Origin: JBGAQP01 sp044220635
GTDB taxonomy: Bacteria > Pseudomonadota > Gammaproteobacteria > Burkholderiales > Usitatibacteraceae
DNA length: 64,000 nt
Reading direction: 5' to 3'
Assembly (NCBI GenBank): GCA_044220635.1
Contig: JBGAQP010000008.1
Coordinates: forward strand, 62,001-126,000
The notes below the pieces were generated by a model. It saw only the letters and a program-made list of their open reading frames with translations. It was not told the DNA's origin and ran no database searches. Of this stretch, positions 18,754 to 27,109 are shown one piece after another (the first letter of the stretch is position 1; every line of letters starts with the position of its first letter). A program made the position numbers and the translations under genes.

Positions 18754-20589
18754 ATTCCCTGCCGACCGCCCCGCCGCCGCCTCGCCGCGGGTCTCGTCGC
18801 GGCCCTGGGCCTCGCGCTCGCGCCCGTCCCCGCCGAGGCCGCGCAGAAGGTGCTGCGGATGGCCTTTCGGACCGCGGAGACGGGCTTCGACCCGCAGCGC
18901 ATCGACGACCGCTATTCCGTGGGGGTCTGCGAGAACCTCTTCGAGGGCCTGCTCAGCTACGACTACCTCGCCCGGCCCGTGCGGCTCGTGCCGCTCACCG
19001 CGGAGTCGATTCCGAAGCCGGAGGAGGGCGGCACGCGCTACACGTTCCGGATCAAGCCCGGGATCCTCTACGCCGACGACCCGGCGTTCAAGGGTCGGAA
19101 GCGCGAGCTCGTGGCGCGCGACTTCGAGTACGCGATCAAGCGCTTCCGCGACCCCCGCAATCGCAGCCCCTACGCCTGGCTCTTCGAGAACAAGATCGTG
19201 GGGCTCGACGAGCTCGAGGAGCGCTCGAAGGCGACCGGGAAGTTCGACTACGACGCGAAGGTCGCCGGGCTCGAGGTGCGCGACCGCTACACGATCAGCT
19301 TCAAGCTGAAGGACCCCGACTTCAACTTCCTCTACGTGCTCGCGATGCCCAACGTCGTCCCCGTGGCGCGCGAGGTGATCGAGGCCTACGGGGCGGACAC
19401 GCACGCGCACCCCGTCGGCACCGGCCCCTACGTGCTCCGGGAGTGGGTGCGGCGCTCGAAGATCGTGCTCGAGCGCAATCCCAACCATCGCGGCTTCGAG
19501 CTCGACGCGAGCCACGCGAACCCCGCCGACGCGTGGGACCGGCGCGCGATCGAGGCGCTGCGCGGCAAGCGCCTGCCCCTCATCGACCGGGTCGAGATCT
19601 ACCCCATCGACGACGAGCAGCCGCGCTTCCTCGCCTTCCTCAACAAGGAGCACGACATCCTCGACGAGACGCCGTTCTCGTTCATCCACCAGGTGCTGCC
19701 CAACGGGCAGCTCGCGCCCTCGCTCGCCCGCCAGGGCGTGGGCGTCTTCCGGGAGGAGCAGCCGGAGTTCACCTACGACGTCTTCAACATGAACGAGACG
19801 ATCGAGGGCCGCGAGAATCCCGTGGGCGGCTACTCGCCGGAGCGGGTGGCGCTGCGCCGCGCGCTCGTGCTCGGCCACGACCGCGACCGGGAGATCTCCA
19901 TCGTGCGCAAGGGGCAGGCGCTGCCCGCCCAGAGTCCCGTGCCTCCGGGCGTGGTCGGCTACGACGAGCGCTTCCACGCCGGGGCGCAGGAATACGACCC
20001 GGCGCGGGCCAAGGCCCTGCTCGACATGTTCGGCTACGTCGACCGCAACGGCGACGGGTGGCGCGACCGCCCCGACGGCCGCCCCCTCGTGCTCGATTAC
20101 AAGTACTACGCCGGCAGCCAGGAGAACCGCCAGCTCGCCGAGCTCTGGTCGAAGTCGATGGCCGAGATCGGCGTTCGGCTCGAGGCCACGGCGGTGCAGT
20201 TCGCGGACCTGCTGAAGGACAAGAAGGTGGGGCGCTTCATGGTCGCGGGCTCGGCGTGGATCGCGGATTACCCGGACGCGCAGAACTTCCTGCAGCTCCT
20301 CTACGGGCCGAACACGGGGCAGTCGAACGAGGCGAGCTTCAAGCTCGCGGAGTTCGACCGGCTCTACGAGCGCTCGCTCGCGGTGCCCGACAGCCCCGAG
20401 CGCAACGCCCTCTACCGCGACATGAACCGGCTGCTCCTCGCCTACGCGCCCTGGCGACTGGGCGTGCACCGCATCTTCAACCACCTGCAGCACCCCTGGG
20501 TGAAGGGCTACAAGAAGCACCCGATCCTGTACACCAACTTCCGCTGGCTGGACATCGACCAGGCCGCCCAGCAGGTCGCCATGAAGTAG
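18754..20589 (+). CDS. Periplasmic substrate-binding protein of peptide-type ABC importer, copy 3 (start unclear)
   Basis: Third SBP_bac_5 paralog, ending at 20589. From GTG 18850 onward it aligns with copies 1 and 2 (FRTAETGFDPQRIDDRYSVG, HPVGTGPYVLREW, VDRNGDGWRDRPDGRPL). In the same frame before 18850 an excellent signal peptide is encoded (RRRLAAGLVAALGLALAPVP, then AEAAQK). Between the in-frame TAA at 18706 and 18850 that frame has no ATG, GTG or TTG. I placed the left end at ATT 18754, the rarest but longest plausible start. A TTG at 18737 lies in a neighbouring frame, so a one-base slip in the GCC-rich stretch around 18765-18785 is the other explanation. The function is as for the paralogs. 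Confidence 0.75.
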   Translation: MPCRPPRRRLAAGLVAALGLALAPVPAEAAQKVLRMAFRTAETGFDPQRIDDRYSVGVCENLFEGLLSYDYLARPVRLVPLTAESIPKPEEGGTRYTFRIKPGILYADDPAFKGRKRELVARDFEYAIKRFRDPRNRSPYAWLFENKIVGLDELEERSKATGKFDYDAKVAGLEVRDRYTISFKLKDPDFNFLYVLAMPNVVPVAREVIEAYGADTHAHPVGTGPYVLREWVRRSKIVLERNPNHRGFELDASHANPADAWDRRAIEALRGKRLPLIDRVEIYPIDDEQPRFLAFLNKEHDILDETPFSFIHQVLPNGQLAPSLARQGVGVFREEQPEFTYDVFNMNETIEGRENPVGGYSPERVALRRALVLGHDRDREISIVRKGQALPAQSPVPPGVVGYDERFHAGAQEYDPARAKALLDMFGYVDRNGDGWRDRPDGRPLVLDYKYYAGSQENRQLAELWSKSMAEIGVRLEATAVQFADLLKDKKVGRFMVAGSAWIADYPDAQNFLQLLYGPNTGQSNEASFKLAEFDRLYERSLAVPDSPERNALYRDMNRLLLAYAPWRLGVHRIFNHLQHPWVKGYKKHPILYTNFRWLDIDQAAQQVAMK

Positions 20590-20612
20590 GCCCCCGGGCC
20601 GAGGAGAGCACC

Positions 20613-21551
20613 GTGACCGCGTACGTGATCCGACGACTCTGGCAGATGATCCCGACCCTCGCGGGCGTGATCCTGCTGATCTTCTTCCTGTTCAACTGGG
20701 TGGGTGGAGACCCCGCGCAGGTGCTCGCGGGCAAGATCTCGAACCCGGAGCAGATCGCCAACATCCGCAAGCAGCTCGGGGTGGACCAGCCGTACTGGTA
20801 CCAGCTCTGGGTGTTCGTGCAGCAGGTGTTCACCTTCGACTTCGGGCGCAGCTGGTCGACGAACGAGGAGGTCTCGCGCATCCTCCTCACGCGGGTGGGG
20901 CCCACGCTCACGATCATGGTGCCGGTGCTGATCCTGGAGACCTCGCTCGCCGTGCTCTTCGCGATCATGGTCGCCTACGTGCGGGGTTCGCTCACCGACC
21001 GCGCGATCATGATCATCTGCACGACGGCGATGTCGATCAGCTTCCTCGTCTACATCATCGTGTTCCAGTGGCTGTTCGGCTTCATCCTCGGGTGGTTCCC
21101 CGTGCAGGGCTGGAGCGAGAGCTTCTGGAAGAACCTCGGCACGTACGCGCCGCTGCCCATCATGCTGGCGATCTTCGTGGGCCTCGCCCCGCAGCTCAGG
21201 CTCTACCGCTCGTTTTTCCTCGAGGAGATCAACCAGGACTACGTGCGCACCGCGCGCGCCAAGGGCCTGCCCGAGAAGCAGGTCATGCTCAAGCACGTGC
21301 TCAGGAACGCCCTCATCCCCATCCTCACCAACGTCGGGATCTACCTGCCGGGCGTGTTCGTGGGCTCCTTCCTGCTGGAGGTCTTCTTCTCGATCCCGGG
21401 GCTCGGGCGCGAGATCGTCACCGCGGTCAACCGCAGCGACTTCCCGGTGATCAAGGCGGTGACGGTCTACCTCGCCGTGCTCACCATGATCATCAACCTG
21501 CTGGTCGACGTGACCTACAAGGCCGTCGACCCGCGCGTGTCGTTCAAGTGA
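20613..21551 (+). CDS. Peptide-type ABC transporter permease, DppB/OppB-like
   Basis: A 312-residue inner-membrane permease with GTG 20613 as start, preceded by GAGGAGAG. It begins TAYVIRRLWQMIPTLAGVIL and has about six hydrophobic helices. The ATPase-contact EAA loop reads DYVRTARAKGLPEKQVMLKH, followed by VLRNALIPILTNVG. It would pair with the next gene to form the translocation pore for the three binding proteins upstream. The gap from copy 3 is 23 bases, consistent with one operon. Confidence 0.92.
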   Translation: MTAYVIRRLWQMIPTLAGVILLIFFLFNWVGGDPAQVLAGKISNPEQIANIRKQLGVDQPYWYQLWVFVQQVFTFDFGRSWSTNEEVSRILLTRVGPTLTIMVPVLILETSLAVLFAIMVAYVRGSLTDRAIMIICTTAMSISFLVYIIVFQWLFGFILGWFPVQGWSESFWKNLGTYAPLPIMLAIFVGLAPQLRLYRSFFLEEINQDYVRTARAKGLPEKQVMLKHVLRNALIPILTNVGIYLPGVFVGSFLLEVFFSIPGLGREIVTAVNRSDFPVIKAVTVYLAVLTMIINLLVDVTYKAVDPRVSFK

Positions 21552-21590
21552 CGGGAGGACGCCGAGCCATGCGAACGCCTTCCCCCGCCA

Positions 21591-21615
21591 TCCCCGCGCA
21601 GGCGGGAATCCAGCC
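21591..21615. repeat. Dispersed inverted-repeat element, copy 1 (dRS3-like)
   Basis: The core ATCCCCGCGCAGGCGGGAAT followed by CCAGC lies in the 76-base gap between the two permease genes. It resembles the short interspersed ATTCCC-N8-GGGAAT repeats known from Neisseria and other betaproteobacteria. A second, degraded copy is at 35321-35345. Confidence 0.55.
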
Positions 21616-21627
21616 GAGGAGCCCGAG

Positions 21628-22680
21628 ATGAGCGCCGTTCTCACCAACAACACCCCGCCGTCCCGGCAGGAATCGCCGGGCCTGTGGACGCTCGCCTGGC
21701 GGCGGCTGCAGAACGACCGCGTGGGCATGGTCTCCCTCGTGGTCGTCGTCTTCTTCCTCGCGATGATGCTCGCCTCCTTCGCGGGGCTGATCGCCAGGGA
21801 CTGGGCCAAGGAGGCGGGCGTGTCCTACGCGAATCCCGCGTTCCTCGCGGGCGCCGAGAATCTGGAGGCGAGGGCGGTCGCCAGCCGCGAGGGCGCCACC
21901 CTCGCCCCGCCCGTGGACCTCTCCGACATCGACCCGCTCGCCCCGCGCTACAAGGAATGGGAGGAGCGCGCGGCCAAGATCGCCGTCACCGAGGTGAAGC
22001 GCGCCGAGTCGCTGCCGTTCGGCGGCGACAAGTGGGGCCGCGACGTGCTCAAGAAGGCGGTCAAGGGCGCCGAGGTCTCGATCTTCGTGGGGCTCACCGC
22101 GGCGCTCTTCGCCACGCTCATCGGCACGGTGCTCGGGGCGCTGGCGGGCTACTGGGGCGGGCGCGTCAACGACTTCCTCGAGTGGTTCTACAACATCTTC
22201 ACCTCGATCCCCTACATCCTCCTGATCCTCGCCTTCGCGGCGGTGTTCAAGCGCGGGCTCGACACCATCATCGTCATCCTCGCGCTCACCGGCTGGACCG
22301 GCATCTACCGGCTGGTGCGCGCCGAGTACATCAAGCACTGCAACCGCGAGTACGTGAAGGCCGCGCAGGCGATCGGCGCCTCGCACCTCTCGCGCATGTT
22401 CGTCCACATCCTGCCCAACGCGAGCCACGTGATCCTGGTGCAGCTCTCGCAGCACGTGGTGAGCTTCATCAAGGCCGAGGTGATCCTCTCCTTCCTAGGC
22501 CTGGGCGTGCCCGTGGACATGGTCTCCTGGGGGACGATGCTCGCCGAGGCGCAGAACGAGCTCGTCATCGGCAAGTGGTGGCAGCTCTTCGCCGCCGGCG
22601 CGAGCATGGCGGTGCTCGTGACCGCCTTCTCGCTGCTCACCGACAGCCTGCGCGACGCCCTCGACCCGAAGCTGAAATGA
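21628..22680 (+). CDS. Peptide-type ABC transporter permease, DppC/OppC-like
   Basis: A 350-residue permease. The first helix is at about residues 30-52 (VGMVSLVVVVFFLAMMLASF), followed by an unusually long periplasmic segment of about 90 residues before helix 2. The family core is intact: PFGGDKWGRDVLKKAVKGAE (the GTDxxGRDV-type motif) and the EAA loop EYVKAAQAIGASHLSRMFVH with ILPNA. ATG 21628 is preceded by GAGGAGCCCGAG. The last base pairs overlap a possible earlier start of the ATPase gene (ATGA at 22677). Confidence 0.92.
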   Translation: MSAVLTNNTPPSRQESPGLWTLAWRRLQNDRVGMVSLVVVVFFLAMMLASFAGLIARDWAKEAGVSYANPAFLAGAENLEARAVASREGATLAPPVDLSDIDPLAPRYKEWEERAAKIAVTEVKRAESLPFGGDKWGRDVLKKAVKGAEVSIFVGLTAALFATLIGTVLGALAGYWGGRVNDFLEWFYNIFTSIPYILLILAFAAVFKRGLDTIIVILALTGWTGIYRLVRAEYIKHCNREYVKAAQAIGASHLSRMFVHILPNASHVILVQLSQHVVSFIKAEVILSFLGLGVPVDMVSWGTMLAEAQNELVIGKWWQLFAAGASMAVLVTAFSLLTDSLRDALDPKLK

Positions 22681-22700
22681 CCGCCGGAGCCCGACCGACC

Positions 22701-24407
22701 ATGAGCGACGAGAACCTCATCCTGCGGGTCCGCGACCTCGACGTGCGCTTCCGGCTCGACCGGCACACCGTCTTCGAGGCGGTGAAGGGCGTTTCCTTCG
22801 ACATCCCGCGCAACACCACCGTCGCGCTGGTGGGGGAGTCGGGCAGCGGCAAGAGCGTGTCGGCGATGGCGATCCTGGGGCTCCTGCCCGACAACGCGAT
22901 CGTCTCGCCGGCCTCCGCCATCGAGTACGGCGGCGCGAACCTGCTCCGGCGAGCGCTTCCCGAGATGCAGGCCATCCGCGGCAAGGACATCTCGGTGATC
23001 TTCCAGGAGCCGATGACCTCGCTCAACCCCGTCTTCACCGTGGGCGAGCAGATCTCGGAGGCGCTGCGCCTACACATGGGCCTCGCGCCGCGCCAGGCGC
23101 TCGCCCGCGCCGAGGAGCTCCTGAACGAGGTGGGCATCCCGGACCCGAAGCTGCGCCTCGGATCGTTCCCGCACGAGATGTCCGGCGGCCAGCAGCAGCG
23201 GGTGATGATCGCCATGGCGATCGCCTGCGAGCCCAAGCTGCTGATCGCCGACGAGCCGACGACCGCGCTCGACGTGACCATCCAGAAGCAGATCCTCGAT
23301 CTCCTCGCGAAGCTCCAGGAACGCCACCACATGTCGGTCCTCTTCATCACGCACGACCTCGGCGTCGTCGGCGAGATCGCCGACCAGGTGGTGGTGATGC
23401 AGGAGGGCGTGATCCGCGAGCAGGGCGCGGTGCGCGCCATCTTCGAGGCCCCGCAGCATCCGTACACGAAGGCGTTGCTCGCCTGCCGCCCGCGGCTCGA
23501 CCGGCGGCCGATGCGCCTGCCCGTGATCGACGACTTCCTGAAGGGCGACGGCAAAGTCGTCGCCGAGCAGCGCCCGCGCGGGGTGGCCGCGGCCGACCCG
23601 ATCATCCTCGAGGTGCAGGGCCTGGAGAAGACCTTCTTCCTGAAGGAGGGCTTCTTCCGCAAGCGCGCGGTCACCGCCGTGAAGGACGTGAACTTCCGCC
23701 TCGCGAAGGGCAAGACCCTCGGCCTCGTGGGGGAGTCGGGCTCGGGCAAGACCACGGTCGGGCTCACGCTGATGCGCCTGCACGAGGCCACCGCGGGCAA
23801 GGTCCTCTTCGAGGGGCGCGACCTCCTGCCGCTCAGCGACCGCGAGATGATGGCCTACCGCCGGCGCATCCAGATCATCTTCCAGAACCCCTACGCCTCG
23901 CTCAACCCGCGCTTCACCGTGGGCCAGATCCTCGTCGAGCCGATGAAGATCCACGCGATCGGCAAGGACGAGCGCGAGCGCGTGGACATGGCCTTCCAGC
24001 TCCTGAAGCGCGTGGGGCTCTCCGAGCAGTCCTTCTACAAGTACCCGCACGAATTCTCGGGCGGCCAGCGCCAGAGGATCGCGATCGCGCGCTGCCTCAC
24101 GATGAAGCCCGACGTGCTGATCTGCGACGAGTCGGTCTCGGCCCTCGACGTGTCGGTGCAGGCCCAGGTGCTCAACCTCCTGCAGGACCTCCAGGACGAG
24201 TTCGGGCTTTCCTACATCTTCATCTCCCACGACCTCGCCGTCGTGAAGTACATCTCCGACGAGATCATGGTGATGAACGAGGGCGCGATCGTCGAGATCG
24301 CCGGCTCCGACGAGATCTACCTCAGCCCGAAGCAGGAGTACACGAGGAAGCTCCTGTCCTCGATCCCGAAGGGCTGGGACCCGGCGCGGCGGCCCGCCGC
24401 GCCCTGA
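22701..24407 (+). CDS. Fused double ATP-binding protein of peptide-type ABC transporter
   Basis: A 568-residue protein with two complete ABC modules in one chain, like YejF or GsiA. Module 1 has Walker A GESGSGKS, signature MSGGQQQRV and Walker B LLIADEPTTALD. Module 2 has Walker A GESGSGKT, signature FSGGQRQRIAIARC and a Walker B variant VLICDESVSALDVS, with Ser where Pro is usual in DEP. Oligopeptide C-terminal extensions (HPYTKALLACRP) are present. ATG 22701 is used here; an in-frame ATG at 22677 overlapping the permease stop (ATGA) is an equally possible start and would add eight residues. It powers the importer. Confidence 0.93.
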   Translation: MSDENLILRVRDLDVRFRLDRHTVFEAVKGVSFDIPRNTTVALVGESGSGKSVSAMAILGLLPDNAIVSPASAIEYGGANLLRRALPEMQAIRGKDISVIFQEPMTSLNPVFTVGEQISEALRLHMGLAPRQALARAEELLNEVGIPDPKLRLGSFPHEMSGGQQQRVMIAMAIACEPKLLIADEPTTALDVTIQKQILDLLAKLQERHHMSVLFITHDLGVVGEIADQVVVMQEGVIREQGAVRAIFEAPQHPYTKALLACRPRLDRRPMRLPVIDDFLKGDGKVVAEQRPRGVAAADPIILEVQGLEKTFFLKEGFFRKRAVTAVKDVNFRLAKGKTLGLVGESGSGKTTVGLTLMRLHEATAGKVLFEGRDLLPLSDREMMAYRRRIQIIFQNPYASLNPRFTVGQILVEPMKIHAIGKDERERVDMAFQLLKRVGLSEQSFYKYPHEFSGGQRQRIAIARCLTMKPDVLICDESVSALDVSVQAQVLNLLQDLQDEFGLSYIFISHDLAVVKYISDEIMVMNEGAIVEIAGSDEIYLSPKQEYTRKLLSSIPKGWDPARRPAAP

Positions 24408-24431
24408 GGCGCGAAGCGCGCGCCTTCAGGG
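24402..24431. terminator. Bidirectional hairpin built on two convergent stop codons
   Basis: CCCTGAGGCGCG (24402-24413) pairs with CGCGCC-T-TCAGGG (24419-24431) around a five-base loop with one bulged T. Its outer arms contain the TGA of the ATPase gene and the TGA of the convergent mltD gene. There is no long T-run, so termination may be weak or may rely on convergent collision. Confidence 0.5.
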
Positions 24432-25763
24432 AAGGCGCAGCCGCAGCCCGGGGTGGATCACCGCCCTCGGGGTCAGGCGGTTGAGGTCGAGGAGCTCCTC
24501 GAGCTCGGCCTCGAAGCGCAGGGCGATTCCGTAGAGGGTGTCGCCCGCGCGCACCGTGTACCAGCGCGGCGCCTCGGGCTTCCTCGCCTCCGGGGCGGGC
24601 GCGACGTTCGCCGCCTTCACCATCCGGGCTCCCGCCGCGTCGGAGCGCATCGGCACCAGCACGGGCTGGGCGAAGCGCAGCCGGCCTTTCTTGTCGAGGC
24701 GGATGGGGTTGTTCGCCGAGCGCAGCTGCTGGGCCGCCACGCCGTGGCGCCGCGCGATCGCATCGAGCGACTCGCCCTTCTTCGCGGGGTAGGTCGTCCA
24801 GCTCACGAGCGGCTTGTCCCAGGCCTCGAGGTTCTCGCGGAAGGTGTCCGCCTTGTCGAGCGGCAGCACGAGGGTGCCGGCCTGCGTGACGGCCACGGGC
24901 TTGGTGTGCGCGGGGTTGAGCGCGACGAATTCCTCCTCGCTCATGCCCGCGAGCTTCGCGGCGAGGCGCACGTCGATCTTCGCCGGGGCGGGGACGGCGG
25001 TGAAGTAGGGCTGGTCCGGGACGCTGTCGAGCTCCACGCCGTAGGTCGCGGGCGAGAGCACGATGTTCTTCACCGCGAAGAGCTTGGGGACGTAGTTCTG
25101 CGTCTCGGGCGGGAGCCTGAGGCTCAGGTAGTCCGTGGCGAGGCCCTTCCTCTGGTTGGCCGCGATCGCGCGCCCCACGCAGCCCTCGCCGCAGTTGTAG
25201 GCCGCGAGCGCGAGCTCCCAGGAGCCGAACATCTCGTGCAGGCGCTGCAGGTAGTTGAGGGCCGCGTCGGTGGCGGCCACGACGTCTCGGCGGTTGTCGC
25301 GCCACCAGTCCTGCGACAGGCCGTAGTTCTTGCCCGTCGAGGGGATGAACTGCCACAGGCCCGAAGCCTTCGAGCGCGAATAGGCGGTCGGGTTGAAGGC
25401 GCTCTCGACCACGGGCAACAGCGCGATCTCCATCGGCATGCCGCGCTTGCCGACTTCCTCGACGATGTGGTGCAGGTAGCGGCTGCCGCGGTCGACGAAG
25501 CGCTTGATGTACTCCGGGCGGCTCGCGTACCACGCCTCGTGCTCGTGGACGAGGGGCGAGTCGAGCGGCTCGAGCGCGAAACCGACGCGGATGCGCTGCC
25601 AGAGGTCGGGATCGGGCAGCGGGACGTCGTCCGGGTCCTCGAAGGCGTCGGGAAGCGCGGCGGGCGGCGGCGTCCCGGTCGCGGAGGAAGCGAATGCCGG
25701 GCCGAGGGCGAACCCGGCCGCGAAGGCCAGGGCCGCGATGTTCAGCGTCCGCTTCAAATCCAT
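24426..25763 (-). CDS. mltD: Membrane-bound lytic murein transglycosylase D-like
   Basis: A 445-residue exported muramidase that cleaves peptidoglycan glycan strands. A signal peptide occupies about residues 1-26. The SLT domain (about 95-225) carries catalytic E120 in ALLPVVESAFNPTAYSRSKA followed by SGLWQFIPSTGKNYGL. A C-terminal LysM domain begins WYTVRAGDTLYGIALRFEAE, and a more degenerate LysM-like repeat (YPAKKGESLDAIARRHGV) precedes it. E. coli MltD also has LysM repeats after SLT. The lipobox is not evident, unlike the E. coli lipoprotein. It is probably transcribed from the AT-rich 40 bases upstream of 25763. Confidence 0.9.
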   Translation of the reverse strand: MDLKRTLNIAALAFAAGFALGPAFASSATGTPPPAALPDAFEDPDDVPLPDPDLWQRIRVGFALEPLDSPLVHEHEAWYASRPEYIKRFVDRGSRYLHHIVEEVGKRGMPMEIALLPVVESAFNPTAYSRSKASGLWQFIPSTGKNYGLSQDWWRDNRRDVVAATDAALNYLQRLHEMFGSWELALAAYNCGEGCVGRAIAANQRKGLATDYLSLRLPPETQNYVPKLFAVKNIVLSPATYGVELDSVPDQPYFTAVPAPAKIDVRLAAKLAGMSEEEFVALNPAHTKPVAVTQAGTLVLPLDKADTFRENLEAWDKPLVSWTTYPAKKGESLDAIARRHGVAAQQLRSANNPIRLDKKGRLRFAQPVLVPMRSDAAGARMVKAANVAPAPEARKPEAPRWYTVRAGDTLYGIALRFEAELEELLDLNRLTPRAVIHPGLRLRLP

Positions 25764-25821
25764 TCGTTTAGTTGTTGTTTCGTAAGATATTTTTGAATCC
25801 TACCGGCCGGCGAAGCCGGCG

Positions 25822-26313
25822 TCAAGCGGCCGGCTCGGCAAGCCGCACGTACTCCGCCTCGGTCATCCGGACGAGGACCCATTCGCGCAGCAGCTGGCCT
25901 CCGAGCGCCTCGTAGAAACGGATCGAGGGCTCGTTCCAGTCGAGCACGCGCCATTCGAAGCGCCCGCAGCCGCGCTCGAGGGCGATCGCCGCGAGCCGGC
26001 GCAGGAACTCGCGGCCGATGCCGAGCCGCCGGTGAGCGGGCTCGACGAACAGGTCCTCGAGGTACAGGCCCGGCTTGCACAGGAAGGTCGAGAAGGTGGT
26101 GAAGTAGAGCGCGAAGCCCACGGCGCGCCCCTCGCGCTCCGCGAGCAGCGCCTCGCAGCTCGGCCGCTCGCCGAAGAGCGCGGCGACGAGCGCGGGCTCG
26201 GTGCCCACGGCCTGGTGGGCGAGCTTCTCGTAGACCGCGAGCTCGCCGATGAGCCGCAGCAGCTCGGCGGCGTCGGACGGGGCGGCGGGGCGGATCGCGA
26301 AGGGCTCGGACAT
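25822..26313 (-). CDS. GNAT N-acetyltransferase, SSAT-like (diamine/thialysine acetyltransferase type)
   Basis: A GNAT protein of 163 residues from ATG 26313; an in-frame ATG eight codons upstream lies inside gloB and is less likely. The acetyl-CoA site is RRLGIGREFLRRLA. The surrounding segments YLEDLFVEPAHRR, FEWRVLDWNEPSIRFYEALG closely follow the spermidine/spermine N1-acetyltransferase family pattern (YLEDIYV...VLDWN...FYEALG). It would acetylate a small amine in the cytoplasm; the exact substrate is unknown. It begins five bases after the gloB stop, so the two are probably one transcript. A GC hairpin at 25804-25820 follows. Confidence 0.87.
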   Translation of the reverse strand: MSEPFAIRPAAPSDAAELLRLIGELAVYEKLAHQAVGTEPALVAALFGERPSCEALLAEREGRAVGFALYFTTFSTFLCKPGLYLEDLFVEPAHRRLGIGREFLRRLAAIALERGCGRFEWRVLDWNEPSIRFYEALGGQLLREWVLVRMTEAEYVRLAEPAA

Positions 26314-26318
26314 GGGGC

Positions 26319-27083
26319 TCAGAACCCGTTCTTCCACGCGCGGACCGCGGCGAAGACCTCGACGGGGCCCGCGAGCGCGCGGCCCGCGTGGCGCCCGGCC
26401 GCGGCCACGACCTCCGGCTCGGCGCAGCGCAGGAAGGGATTGGTCGCGAGCTCCTCGGCGATGGTGGACGGGACGGTGGGCTCGCCGCGGCCGCGCTGGG
26501 CGGCGACCTTCGCGCGGCGCTCGGCGAGGCGCGCATTGCCGGGCTCGACGGCCGCGGCGAAGCGCAGGTTGGCCGCGGTGTACTCGTGGGCGCAGTAGAC
26601 GCGCGTGGCCGGCGGGAGCGCGGCGAGCTTCGCGAGCGAGGCGCTCATCTGCGCGGGCGTGCCCTCGAAAAGCCGGCCGCAGCCGCCCGCGAACAGCGTG
26701 TCGCCGCAGAAGACGATTCCCTCGCCCACGTAGGCGATGTGCCCCGCCGTGTGGCCGGGGACTTCGAGGACCGTGAGCGGCAGCCCGAGTCCCGGCACGG
26801 TGATCCGGTCGCCTTCCGCGAGGCGGCGCGTGAGGCCCGCGATCGCCTCGCCCGCGGGCCCGAAGGCGGGGCAGTCCCAGCGCCGGGCGAGCGCCTCGAG
26901 GCCGCCCACGTGGTCGCCGTGGTGGTGCGTGGCGAGGATCGCCGCGAGGACGAGTCCCCGGCCGGCGAGGAACGCCTCGACGGGCGCCTCGTCGCCGGGA
27001 TCGACCACCGCGGCGTTGCGGCCGTCCTCGAGCAGCCAGAGGTAGTTGTCCTCGAAGGCGGGCAGCGGGTGGATCGTCAGCAT
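26319..27083 (-). CDS. gloB: Hydroxyacylglutathione hydrolase (glyoxalase II)
   Basis: A 254-residue metallo-beta-lactamase-fold enzyme that hydrolyses S-lactoylglutathione in methylglyoxal detoxification. The metal motif THHHGDH is at residues 52-58. Further ligands are visible in PGHTAGHI, FCGDTLFAGGCGRLFEG and YCAHEYTAANLRFA, and the C-terminal glutathione-binding domain is present. The ATG is at 27083. It is divergent from the methyltransferase/rnhA/dnaQ genes with only 26 bases between starts. The gloB/methyltransferase/rnhA/dnaQ neighbourhood is also found in E. coli. Confidence 0.95.
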   Translation of the reverse strand: MLTIHPLPAFEDNYLWLLEDGRNAAVVDPGDEAPVEAFLAGRGLVLAAILATHHHGDHVGGLEALARRWDCPAFGPAGEAIAGLTRRLAEGDRITVPGLGLPLTVLEVPGHTAGHIAYVGEGIVFCGDTLFAGGCGRLFEGTPAQMSASLAKLAALPPATRVYCAHEYTAANLRFAAAVEPGNARLAERRAKVAAQRGRGEPTVPSTIAEELATNPFLRCAEPEVVAAAGRHAGRALAGPVEVFAAVRAWKNGF

Positions 27084-27109
27084 GGGTCCGAGTCTATTAG
27101 AATTGCCCC

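Noticed and set aside
25804..25820. GCCGGC-type inverted repeat after the acetyltransferase gene as a terminator
   Set aside because: Stem is only five to six base pairs and no T-run follows, so I mention it only with the gene.
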